The translations under genes were made by a program, and so were the position numbers. This document shows positions 26,362-33,723 of a stretch of 54,382 nt of DNA, one piece after another. This DNA is from Paludibacteraceae bacterium (lineage in GTDB: Bacteria; Bacteroidota; Bacteroidia; Bacteroidales; Paludibacteraceae), in contig JAEEMG010000020.1 of assembly GCA_016283095.1 (NCBI GenBank), forward strand, positions 1 through 54,382. Reading direction: 5' to 3'. Position 1 is the stretch's first letter, and every line of letters starts with the position of its first letter. The notes below the pieces were generated by a model. It ran no database searches and was not told the DNA's origin. It saw only the letters and a program-made list of their open reading frames with translations.

Positions 26362-28230
26362 TTAGAACAGATTGACTTTTCCTTTTGCCTTGGCATCAAC
26401 GTCTCCTCCTGTGGATAGGACAAGATTCTCCTTTGTACTGTCTATTCCGATCTTCTTTGAGTTCATCTCGATTTCAGACTCAGATAATAGGGACAACGCA
26501 TCAGCATTGTGTTTGGAATTTTCAGATGCTGTCGTTGTGATGTTTTTTGCAGTAACAGACACATCCTCGCCAGCCATAAAATTGATGTTTTCATTGGCAT
26601 ACGAGTTCAATCCCTTGCTTGCGTTCAGGACGATGTCTTCTCCTGCGTTGATCGACACTGTCTGCGATGCATCGATAGTGACATTGTTGGCGAGCAAAGA
26701 GATGGTCTCCCCTGCCGACACCTGTATATTTTTGCCTTTCGTATCAAATTTGATGACGTTGCCGTTTTTGTCGGAGATGGTGATTCCCCAATCGTTGTCG
26801 TCGTCCTCAAACACTATCTGATGACCGCTCTTGGTAATGATGCTTTTTGTGGTATTGCCTGAGCCTCCTCCTTTTCCAGTGCTTCCGCTGAACACGCTTC
26901 CCATGACGTACGGACGGCTCGGATCTCCATATTCGAATCCGACCATCACCTGATCGCCCTCCTCTGGAATGAAGACCAAACCTCGGTTTGCCATGCCGCT
27001 GCCTCCCGCATCCGGTGTCTGCACACGGATCCAGTTGGTGCTCTTGCCGGATCTTTTCTGCCAGTCGAACTGCACCTGCACTCTTCCCAATCCTTTGGGA
27101 TCGCTGTTGCTGCTCACTGTCGCCATCTCCGAGTATGCTTTGACGCTACCCGAATATCTCTGTGTGATAAACTCGTTGTTTGCCGGTGTGCCCACAAAAT
27201 GGTTGCTGTAGTTGCCGGACTTGTCCACCTTATGGACAATCTCCACCACCCGGTATCTGCCCAACGAAGGCACGTTCATCTTGCTTGGGAAGATCACTTC
27301 CACTATTCCGCCCAACACCACCTGGCATGTGCGTGTCTGGCCCTCTATGCTGAGCATTGAGCCTCCTATCGTCTTGCTCTTCTTGTCGAGCAATGTCTTC
27401 AGATCGGAATCAGACGTGACTGGAGATGAACTTGCGACAAGTTCCCGGTCATCGTACAGCCTGTCTGCACATCCTTTCACATTTGTAAGCAGTCCCGATC
27501 CTGAATCTTTAGATCCCTCCACGTATACCTGCTTGTCTGTCTCATGGATATATTCATAAGCTGCTACGTTGCTTGGAACAGCTGAGGCTCGTGTGCATAG
27601 GCTGAACACATCATGGTCGAAGGTCAATGCCACCTCTGGTGATTTCTTCGGCTGGCCGAAAATTACTGTCTTTCCATCATAGAAAAACATTTCATTGTAA
27701 GTGCTCGACATTCTGTTCAAAAACTCGAACACACTTTCTTGATACCGCATCACGTATGGGATGACGCCGGTAAAAACAGGTTCACATTCCACTGATACTC
27801 CTGTGTTCTGCGTCGCCTGTGAGATTATTGATTTAAGCTGGCTGTCGACAAATGAATCCATTCCGCGTGAGCCGTTCAGTTTCACGATATCGCCCTCTCC
27901 GATGATATGGACACGGTTGCTCCTGTGGTTAAGAAACTCATAGTCCGGCTCGCTCTCCCATGCGTCGATACGGACATCTGTCACCCATCCTGAAAATTCA
28001 TACGGAGTGCCTGAATCACGATGCTCAAATGTGATCAGTGCGCGTGATCCTATACGGTTCAACAGTTTCTGCGGAGTCTGCTGCCACATCTCATTTTGTG
28101 ACATGAATTCACACACCACTTCGAATCTGTGGCATGAATTCATACTTTGTTCTAGAATTAATGACTCGAAAGAGATATTCTCCCCATCAAGCAATACTTT
28201 GGGCTGTACTGGATTCAAATTTTGTGACAT
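26362..28230 (-). CDS. vgrG: VgrG/TssI spike protein of a Bacteroidota-type T6SS
   Basis: This 622-residue protein begins with the Bacteroidota VgrG type N-terminal region and a gp27-like body: EFSGWVTDVRI near 75-90 and SVFEFLNRMSSTYNEMFFYDG near 190-210. An OB-fold region follows (RVQVQFDWQKRSGKSTNWIR, then TPDAGGSG and VGFEYGDPSRPYVMGSVFSG). The C-terminal 150 residues are a needle-like beta-helix with repeated short strands (NVTIDASQTVSINAGEDIVL). No extension beyond the spike is seen, so cargo is likely carried by the separate PAAR-like protein encoded two genes downstream. It forms the membrane-puncturing tip on the Hcp tube. No other T6SS structural gene except hcp is in the window, so the sheath and membrane complex must be encoded elsewhere. 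Confidence 0.9.
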   Translation of the reverse strand: MSQNLNPVQPKVLLDGENISFESLILEQSMNSCHRFEVVCEFMSQNEMWQQTPQKLLNRIGSRALITFEHRDSGTPYEFSGWVTDVRIDAWESEPDYEFLNHRSNRVHIIGEGDIVKLNGSRGMDSFVDSQLKSIISQATQNTGVSVECEPVFTGVIPYVMRYQESVFEFLNRMSSTYNEMFFYDGKTVIFGQPKKSPEVALTFDHDVFSLCTRASAVPSNVAAYEYIHETDKQVYVEGSKDSGSGLLTNVKGCADRLYDDRELVASSSPVTSDSDLKTLLDKKSKTIGGSMLSIEGQTRTCQVVLGGIVEVIFPSKMNVPSLGRYRVVEIVHKVDKSGNYSNHFVGTPANNEFITQRYSGSVKAYSEMATVSSNSDPKGLGRVQVQFDWQKRSGKSTNWIRVQTPDAGGSGMANRGLVFIPEEGDQVMVGFEYGDPSRPYVMGSVFSGSTGKGGGSGNTTKSIITKSGHQIVFEDDDNDWGITISDKNGNVIKFDTKGKNIQVSAGETISLLANNVTIDASQTVSINAGEDIVLNASKGLNSYANENINFMAGEDVSVTAKNITTTASENSKHNADALSLLSESEIEMNSKKIGIDSTKENLVLSTGGDVDAKAKGKVNLF

Positions 28231-28234
28231 TCTT

Positions 28235-28249
28235 TTGATTGTAAATCAA
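28235..28249 (-). other. short inverted repeat before vgrG
   Basis: TTGATT and AATCAA flank GTA (plus strand), four bases upstream of the vgrG start. It could fold in the leader and affect translation, but it is too weak to call a regulatory site. The rest of the 235-base gap to hcp holds the hcp terminator and no convincing promoter. Confidence 0.25.
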
Positions 28250-28417
28250 CAGATTAAAATCCCGCATAAATGTATGTCCTGTTATTAATACACTATTCCC
28301 CTATGCGACCTGATACTCTGTTGTAAGTTCTGCAATTTTAGTATGATGACTACAAATAGTTTATGAGTTTACAGGTCTTCATACACCTGTAATCAATTTG
28401 CAATTTGTCTCTGATTC

Positions 28418-28454
28418 TAAAAACAAAAGGAGAAAGGCAATTGAGCCTTCTCCT
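28418..28454 (-). terminator. terminator after hcp
   Basis: On the minus strand AGGAGAAGGC pairs with GCCTTTCTCCT (one bulged T) around TCAATT, followed by a T-rich run. It lies 11 bases past the hcp stop codon. It would make hcp mostly a monocistronic transcript, with read-through to vgrG. Confidence 0.8.
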
Positions 28455-28465
28455 CTGTTTTTTGA

Positions 28466-28858
28466 TTAAGCCTTTGGCCAGTTCTCCTCGTATTCCGCGC
28501 CACCGATCTTGATGATCTGTGCAGAAATCGTGATTGTGATTGACATTGGGGCTGTTCCCACGATGTCAATACCTTCAGCAAACTCAATGATGTAGGCGTT
28601 CTCGAAAGAAAGCTCCTTCATCTTGCCTTCCTCGTCACCTTTCTTGAACTCAATGCTTCCATTGAATGGTTTGAACTGGTTCACCATTGTCTCCAAAATG
28701 GTTGTGTCCTCAGTCGACTCAACTCTTACTGTGATTTTGCCACCATAAATGTTGGAAGATGGACGACCCTTAGAGTCAACATCACGCTTAAGGGAATAAC
28801 TGCAGTCGAGCACATCGTACTCTTTTCCGCCTAGATTCAAAGTGGATCTAAATGCCAT
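28466..28858 (-). CDS. hcp: Hcp/TssD tube protein of a Bacteroidota-type T6SS
   Basis: This 130-residue protein forms the stacked hexameric tube of the T6SS. It matches the Bacteroidota TssD type: MAFRSTLNLGGKEYDVLDCS at the start, the SLKRDVDSKGRPSSNIYGGK segment and the FENAYIIEF strand, with a beta-sandwich pattern and length as usual for the family. No signal peptide is present. It has its own consensus promoter and its own terminator, as expected for an abundant secreted structural protein, and heads the island with vgrG, effector and lipoproteins downstream. Confidence 0.9.
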   Translation of the reverse strand: MAFRSTLNLGGKEYDVLDCSYSLKRDVDSKGRPSSNIYGGKITVRVESTEDTTILETMVNQFKPFNGSIEFKKGDEEGKMKELSFENAYIIEFAEGIDIVGTAPMSITITISAQIIKIGGAEYEENWPKA

Positions 28859-28966
28859 AACTTTAACAAATAAAAATTAATAAATAATAAACAACTAAAC
28901 ATACGACACATTCGTAAAAAACTAATCAAGTAGATAGCTTTTTGCTGTTACCGTAAATGTTCAATG

Positions 28967-28997
28967 CAAAAATAATGGCCGTTTATATATTGGCAAA
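28967..28997 (-). promoter_or_regulatory. hcp promoter
   Basis: On the minus strand TTTG (28994-28997), a 19-base spacer and TATTTTTG (28967-28974) match the Bacteroidota consensus exactly. The leader to the hcp start is about 100 bases. Confidence 0.85.
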
Positions 28998-29080
28998 CAA
29001 ATATGATGAGATATTTTCTTTGTTTTAAGAAATTTTAACATAGGTCAAGTCTTGCAAGTGAATAAAGATATAAAAAGATA

Positions 29081-29108
29081 TTTGAAACAAGAGAAAATAC
29101 TATATTTG
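29081..29108 (+). promoter_or_regulatory. candidate promoter for the 29152 gene
   Basis: TATATTTG (29101-29108) fits the -7 consensus, but the only nearby TTTG (29081-29084) is 16 bases away instead of 19-21. It points away from the hcp promoter, so the gap 28859-29151 is a divergent control region. Confidence 0.5.
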
Positions 29109-29151
29109 CAACAAACATACTAATAAATATAGCTAATTATAAAGTAAATTT

Positions 29152-29625
29152 ATGGCAGAAAACGAAAATAAAGAAAAGGGAATTTTCAAGGAATACTGGT
29201 TTCAGATTATAATTTTATTGATGATGGTGGTTTCCGGCATATCCTTTTTCGTTGCACCTCGACTTGAACATAAAGCATCAAGAAATTTATGTTATGTTGA
29301 TTCTACTATGATGTCTTATATAGAATCCACTCCGGAAACAGTCGTCGTATTGGATAAATTGTCGTATATGAACTTAGATCAAAATTATTTAAGCGATATC
29401 GAAGAGGTGTGTGATATAATCAACAATAAGATCAGTCAGGAACAAAACCTTCATGTTTTTTTGCAAGACGAAGAAAAAAAATTGACACCCAAAGAGTTGG
29501 AAATTTGTTATTCGCAATATGATAACATCAATCAACGCTATAATAATGATGAATATAAATTTCCTAATTCTGTTGTTGATTCATTAGCTTGTGTTTTGAT
29601 GTACCATCGTGTTTTTAATAAATAA
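29152..29625 (+). CDS. single-pass membrane protein, unknown function
   Basis: This 157-residue protein has a short charged N-terminus and one membrane helix (FQIIILLMMVVSGISFFVA, about residues 17-35). An acidic soluble domain of about 115 residues follows (YVDSTMMSYIEST ... NNKISQEQNLHVF ... QYDNINQRYNN). No family is recognised. It is transcribed away from the T6SS island and is followed seven bases after its stop by a second membrane protein gene, so the two likely form an operon. A role tied to the island, such as extra immunity or envelope anchoring, is only a positional guess. Confidence 0.65.
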   Translation: MAENENKEKGIFKEYWFQIIILLMMVVSGISFFVAPRLEHKASRNLCYVDSTMMSYIESTPETVVVLDKLSYMNLDQNYLSDIEEVCDIINNKISQEQNLHVFLQDEEKKLTPKELEICYSQYDNINQRYNNDEYKFPNSVVDSLACVLMYHRVFNK

Positions 29626-29632
29626 TAATCAG

Positions 29633-30277
29633 ATGAGACGCTTTTTATCCATATTGACTATCATATTGAAAGTAATAGTTTTAATCGGAGGTGCTGTTTT
29701 GACATGCGTTGCCGTGTATATTTTTTGTAATGGATTCCAAAGGTATGAGGAAGCAACAAAGAGTGCTGAAGAAATAAAAAATGGTTGGCTGAATCCAGAT
29801 CGGGTAAAGAATTCTGTGGCACTTGCTGAAGAGAAATTGGCCTTAAAAAATATTGAGTTGATTGCAGTGGCCGATAAGAAAATGCAAGAAGAAAAATACA
29901 ATAAGTTTATAAAAAAAATTGAAGGTAAGTGGATCTACACTGTTGAACATAACAAGGATTGTGGGGATGTTGACAGACGAGATAACAGTTATGACGCTAC
30001 TATAAAAGGAAAAACATTAACAATCAATTTCGAAGATAATACAGTTAAGTATACTCTGAACCCAGAATATAGTTCCATTAATCCATCATTTAGTATTTGT
30101 TCATATGATGATGGTGAAAATACATTTATGGACTTAGAGGTAGGGGATTCCGACGATGAATTGAGGATTTATGGTCAGTATTGCGAAAGTGATGAGCCTG
30201 AAGAAATGGAAGAAGACGATGGTCCGGGAAGAGGAGATGCTCCATCAGGAATGATTGCAAAACTAATAAGGAAGTAG
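29633..30277 (+). CDS. single-pass membrane protein with acidic C-terminus, unknown function
   Basis: This protein has about 214 residues when started at ATG 29633 (MRRFLSILTII); an in-frame GTG at 29609 would overlap the previous gene and adds little. One membrane helix (residues about 5-35, rich in Ile/Val) is followed by an amphipathic, possibly coiled helix (EEATKSAEEIKNGW ... VALAEEKLALKNIEL). A small beta-domain starting at KIEGKWIYTVEH looks lipocalin-like: IEGKW, then TIKGKTLTINFEDNTVKY and FMDLEVGDSDDELRIYG. The tail is highly acidic (EEMEEDDGPGRGD). No function can be assigned. Confidence 0.65.
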   Translation: MRRFLSILTIILKVIVLIGGAVLTCVAVYIFCNGFQRYEEATKSAEEIKNGWLNPDRVKNSVALAEEKLALKNIELIAVADKKMQEEKYNKFIKKIEGKWIYTVEHNKDCGDVDRRDNSYDATIKGKTLTINFEDNTVKYTLNPEYSSINPSFSICSYDDGENTFMDLEVGDSDDELRIYGQYCESDEPEEMEEDDGPGRGDAPSGMIAKLIRK

Positions 30278-30332
30278 GATAAGAAGGGAGATACGTTATC
30301 GTCAACTTATATGATATTATCCAAAAAAAGTA

Positions 30333-30340
30333 TAATTTTG
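30333..30340 (+). promoter_or_regulatory. candidate -7 box for aroK-guaA
   Basis: TAATTTTG, followed by C as is common in the clade, lies 23 bases before the aroK start. A weak TATG at 30310-30313 sits at the right distance for the -33 element. Confidence 0.55.
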
Positions 30341-30363
30341 CACCGTCTAATTATAAATTGATA

Positions 30364-30864
30364 ATGAAGCGTATATTCTTGGTGGGTTATATGGGTAGCG
30401 GAAAGACTACCTACGGCAAGATGTTGGCCGAAAAATATAACTTGGATTTTAAGGATTTGGACATATATATCGAGCAACGTCAATTCAAGACAGTCTCTCA
30501 GATCTTCAAAGATAAAGGGGAGGAGGGATTCCGCAAGATTGAGCATAATATGCTGAAAGAGGTCTCTGAATTTGAAAATATAGTGATTTCTGCCGGTGGT
30601 GGCACTCCATGTTTCTTCGACAATATGGATATAATGAATGCTGCCGGCGACACTGTTTACCTTGAGGCGAGCGCAGAGGTGCTTTTCGATTATCTCCGCA
30701 CAGCTAAGAATGAGCGTCCGCTTCTTAAGGATAAGAGCGACGAGGAGATGCTTGAGTATATCAGGGAATCTCTTGCAAAAAGAGTTCCTTTCTATGAGAA
30801 GGCTAAATATAGGGTAGACGCGAGAAATGTCGACTGGAGTCTTTTTGAAAAACTTTTGAAATAA
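30364..30864 (+). CDS. aroK: shikimate kinase
   Basis: This 166-residue cytoplasmic enzyme phosphorylates shikimate at O3 in the route to chorismate. It shows the P-loop GYMGSGKTTYGK near residues 8-19, the DLDIYIE motif, FRKIEHNML with the conserved Arg, the substrate-binding SAGGGTPC loop, and the lid Arg in ERPLL. The length fits the family. I chose ATG 30364; an upstream TTG at 30358 would add only two residues. guaA follows after 14 bases, so they probably share a transcript. Confidence 0.92.
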   Translation: MKRIFLVGYMGSGKTTYGKMLAEKYNLDFKDLDIYIEQRQFKTVSQIFKDKGEEGFRKIEHNMLKEVSEFENIVISAGGGTPCFFDNMDIMNAAGDTVYLEASAEVLFDYLRTAKNERPLLKDKSDEEMLEYIRESLAKRVPFYEKAKYRVDARNVDWSLFEKLLK

Positions 30865-30878
30865 TAAAAAACTATTAT

Positions 30879-32675
30879 ATGCAGGATAAAATCATAGTTC
30901 TGGACTTTGGTGGACAGTATGCCCACCTGATAGCAAACAGAGTGCGCCGTTTGGGTGTGTTTACAGAGATATTGCCTCCTACAGCCTCAGTAGAGGAGTT
31001 CGCAGGAGCAACAGGTATCATCTACAGTGGTGGACCATCAAGCGTCTACGCAGAGGATGCTCCCGACTACAATCCTGAAATTTTGAATATCCCTGTTCCT
31101 AAACTAGGAATCTGCTATGGCCACCAGTTGATGGCTTCGCAGCTTGGAGGAACAGTTCGCCCAGGTAAGGTGAAGGAGTATGGAATAGCTGACCTTCTTT
31201 TGAAGGAGCCTCAGCATCCGCTATTGAAGGATATCCCTGCGTCTTCGCCAATGTGGATGAGCCATGGCGATGCAGTGGAAAAATTGCCTGAGGGTTATAA
31301 AATCATCGCGTCGACGAAGGATTGCCCTATTGCAGCAGTGGCTCTAGATGATCGTAAGATCTATGGAATCCAGTTCCACCCTGAGGTGACTCACAGTAAG
31401 TACGGAATGAAGATTCTCGACAATTTCATTGATATCTGTGGATGCCAGCGCACATGGAACATGAAGAGCTATATGCCTCTTATCTCTGAGAAGATCAAGA
31501 AAGAGGTTGGCGACAGAAAGGTGTTCTTGCTTGTGTCTGGAGGTGTCGACAGTACTGTAGCATTCGTGCTTTTGAACCGTGTGTTGGGTACAGACCGTGT
31601 GATGGGTCTTCACATCGACAATGGTATGATGCGTATGGATGAGTCGGCAAAGATCATTGATTTCTTGAAGGCTGAGGGTATGCATAATCTTCGTGTCGTA
31701 GACGCTACAGATACATTCTTGGGCAAACTTGAGGGTATTACAGCCCCAGAGGAGAAGAGAAAGAGAATCGGCGCTACTTTCTTGGTTGTGAAAGACGAGG
31801 AGATGGCTAAATTGAATCTTGATCCAAAAGAGTGGATGATCGCTCAAGGAACTATCTATCCAGATACAATCGAGAGTGGAGGAACAAAGAATGCCGACCT
31901 TATCAAGACTCACCACAACCGTGTTAAGGAGGTGATGGATTTGATGGCACAGGGCTTGCTTCTTGAGCCGTTGGCAGATCTATATAAGGATGAGGTACGT
32001 ATGTTGGGAGAGGAGCTTGGTATTCCTCACAACCTTGTATGGCGTCACCCATTCCCTGGTCCAGGTCTTGGTGTTCGTTTGCTTTGCACAGATGGTAAGG
32101 GTGAGTTCGCAACAAACGCAGATGTGCTTGGCCTAGCAGAGTATTTGAAGGAGAACAATATAGAAGGAAAAGTCCTTCCTATCAAGAGTGTAGGAGTGCA
32201 GGGCGACGGTAGAACATACGCACAGCCATTCTTGCTTACTACACAGAATCTTACTTGGAAGCAGTGTGAGAAATTCTCAACTGAATTGGTTAACCGTTTC
32301 AAGGTAATCAACCGTGTGATCTGGCAGGTAGGCAGTGTAAGTGATGAGAATCCAAAGTTGGTGGAGCAGTACGCTACAAAGAAGAACTTCGATGTTCTAC
32401 GTAAGTTTGACAATATCTGTACTGAGTTCTTGCAGGAGAACAATCTATACGAATCAATCTGGCAGATGCCGGTTGTGTTGGTTCCGCTTACAGTGCAGAA
32501 CAAACCATGTATCGTAATGCGTCCTGTAAACTCATCAGAGGCTATGACAGCTAATTTCGCTGAGATCGACCAGAAGCTTCTTGAAGGACTTTGGGGTAGA
32601 TTCGTAGCAGAAGGAGCAGGTTCGTTGTGGTACGACGTTACACACAAACCTCCTGGTACAATTGAGTGGGAGTAA
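30879..32675 (+). CDS. guaA: GMP synthase (glutamine-hydrolysing)
   Basis: This 598-residue enzyme converts XMP to GMP with glutamine nitrogen and ATP. The class I glutaminase domain shows the nucleophile Cys79 in GICYGHQL and the His/Glu pair in FHPEVTHS (H167, E169). The ATP pyrophosphatase domain has the P-loop SGGVDST near residue 218 and KTHHN, and the C-terminal dimerisation domain carries RPVNSSEAMTA and ends in PPGTIEWE. It is about 70 residues longer than the E. coli enzyme because of extra sequence around the pyrophosphatase domain, a form I associate with a longer GuaA type. It is followed by a clear terminator. Confidence 0.95.
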   Translation: MQDKIIVLDFGGQYAHLIANRVRRLGVFTEILPPTASVEEFAGATGIIYSGGPSSVYAEDAPDYNPEILNIPVPKLGICYGHQLMASQLGGTVRPGKVKEYGIADLLLKEPQHPLLKDIPASSPMWMSHGDAVEKLPEGYKIIASTKDCPIAAVALDDRKIYGIQFHPEVTHSKYGMKILDNFIDICGCQRTWNMKSYMPLISEKIKKEVGDRKVFLLVSGGVDSTVAFVLLNRVLGTDRVMGLHIDNGMMRMDESAKIIDFLKAEGMHNLRVVDATDTFLGKLEGITAPEEKRKRIGATFLVVKDEEMAKLNLDPKEWMIAQGTIYPDTIESGGTKNADLIKTHHNRVKEVMDLMAQGLLLEPLADLYKDEVRMLGEELGIPHNLVWRHPFPGPGLGVRLLCTDGKGEFATNADVLGLAEYLKENNIEGKVLPIKSVGVQGDGRTYAQPFLLTTQNLTWKQCEKFSTELVNRFKVINRVIWQVGSVSDENPKLVEQYATKKNFDVLRKFDNICTEFLQENNLYESIWQMPVVLVPLTVQNKPCIVMRPVNSSEAMTANFAEIDQKLLEGLWGRFVAEGAGSLWYDVTHKPPGTIEWE

Positions 32676-32679
32676 TTTT

Positions 32680-32710
32680 TGAATGCTGAATTCGGAATTA
32701 TAAATGATAA
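32680..32710 (+). repeat. short dispersed intergenic repeat, copy 1
   Basis: TGAATGCTGAATTCGGAATT and the following ATAAATGATAAAA resemble a block at 44301-44330 on the minus strand. Both copies start right after a stop codon. A looser relative (GAAGAATTATGAATGG) lies at about 32763-32779. Confidence 0.5.
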
Positions 32711-32712
32711 AA

Positions 32713-32745
32713 TGGAGGTGTCTGATGGGCACCTCCAATTTTTTT
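32713..32745 (+). terminator. guaA terminator
   Basis: TGGAGGTG pairs with CACCTCCA across a nine-base loop, followed by a T-run. Confidence 0.85.
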
Positions 32746-32824
32746 AATTAAAAATGAAAAGTGAAGAATTATGAATGGGCGATAACCATAGAGAATTTGG
32801 GAACCCTGTTTGCATAAAGATTAT

Positions 32825-32861
32825 AAAAAATGGCTGAATTCCATTTGGAACTCAGCCATTT
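32825..32861 (-). terminator. terminator of the small lipoprotein gene
   Basis: AAATGGCTGA pairs with TCAGCCATTT, with an inner TTCC/GGAA pair beyond one mismatch. Read on the minus strand a run of six T residues follows. Confidence 0.82.
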
Positions 32862-32896
32862 CTATATTTTCGACATTTGAATATAGCCTGTATGGA

Positions 32897-33466
32897 TTAT
32901 TTCTGTCTGTTATAAACGCCGTGAATCATAATAATAGCAGCATCTCCAAAAGCTTTACTATCCCAACCATTCTCATAATACATAATGTCGTCGGAAATGG
33001 AAATAGATTGTTTAGTAACCAACATCTTAAATCCATAATCAGCGGCTTCTTCACCCATTAGATACTGTGCGTAATCCACACCTTCTTTTAGTGTAAAAGA
33101 GTAACCATCCTCTTCTATAATCTCATAAATCAACTTATCACCGTCAACAGAATATTTTCCTTCATAAGTATCTTCATCTGCTGTGATAGCAGAGAATGTC
33201 CCGTTTGCGTTGAATGTGATTGTAGGCCAAGGTTTAGAATTCATTGTTCCAGAAATGTTCTGGATGTCTATAGTTGTTGCCTTTTCATCAAGAACCCATG
33301 TGCCAACTAGTCCCTGCGACTTATTCGCATTGCCATTTTCGTTTCCACCGTTGTTAGTGTTACCTCCATTGTCATTGTTGTTGACTACAGTACCGTTATT
33401 GCCTTCTTCCTCATCGTCCTCATCGCCACATGCTGTGAATGCGATAGAACTTAATGCGACAGCCAA
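32897..33466 (-). CDS. small lipoprotein with lipocalin-like domain and uncertain start
   Basis: The 189-residue frame given here starts at TTG 33466. It carries a lipobox (SSIAFTACGDED), an acidic then Asn/Gly-rich linker (about residues 17-50), and a beta domain opening GLVGTWVLDEK with TITFNANGTF and YEGKYSVDGDKLIYE, like lipocalin-type lipoproteins of the clade. The TTG start leaves a signal peptide without a basic n-region. The same frame continues upstream to TTA at 33518-33520 and would add LKNTKYYKTNKFLHYWTA, exactly what a signal needs, but no ATG, GTG or TTG is present in that extension. Either a rare start codon is used or the start was lost. The function is unknown. Confidence 0.65.
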   Translation of the reverse strand: MAVALSSIAFTACGDEDDEEEGNNGTVVNNNDNGGNTNNGGNENGNANKSQGLVGTWVLDEKATTIDIQNISGTMNSKPWPTITFNANGTFSAITADEDTYEGKYSVDGDKLIYEIIEEDGYSFTLKEGVDYAQYLMGEEAADYGFKMLVTKQSISISDDIMYYENGWDSKAFGDAAIIMIHGVYNRQK

Positions 33467-33621
33467 AGCTGTCCAATAGTGTAAAAACTTGTTCGTTTTG
33501 TAATATTTTGTGTTTTTTAATCAGCGGTAAAATTAATAAAAGATATCACATGAAAAATAGTTTTAACTTTTTTAATGTAGTTCGTGAAATTGTGTTACTA
33601 CGGATAGATTTCTGTTTTTTT

Positions 33622-33699
33622 GAAAAAAAAGTAGCACCATTCCTTACGCTTATGTACTATAACTAACTATAGGGGTGTGTGAGAATCTGGAATGGTGCT
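33622..33699 (-). terminator. long-loop terminator after the esterase gene
   Basis: On the minus strand AGCACCATTCC (33689-33699) pairs perfectly with GGAATGGTGCT (33633-33643) across a 45-base loop and is followed by an eight-base T-run. A variant of the same stem follows the next gene at 36948-36996. Confidence 0.7.
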
Positions 33700-33723
33700 T
33701 TTTATAAAAAATGTTTATGGTAC

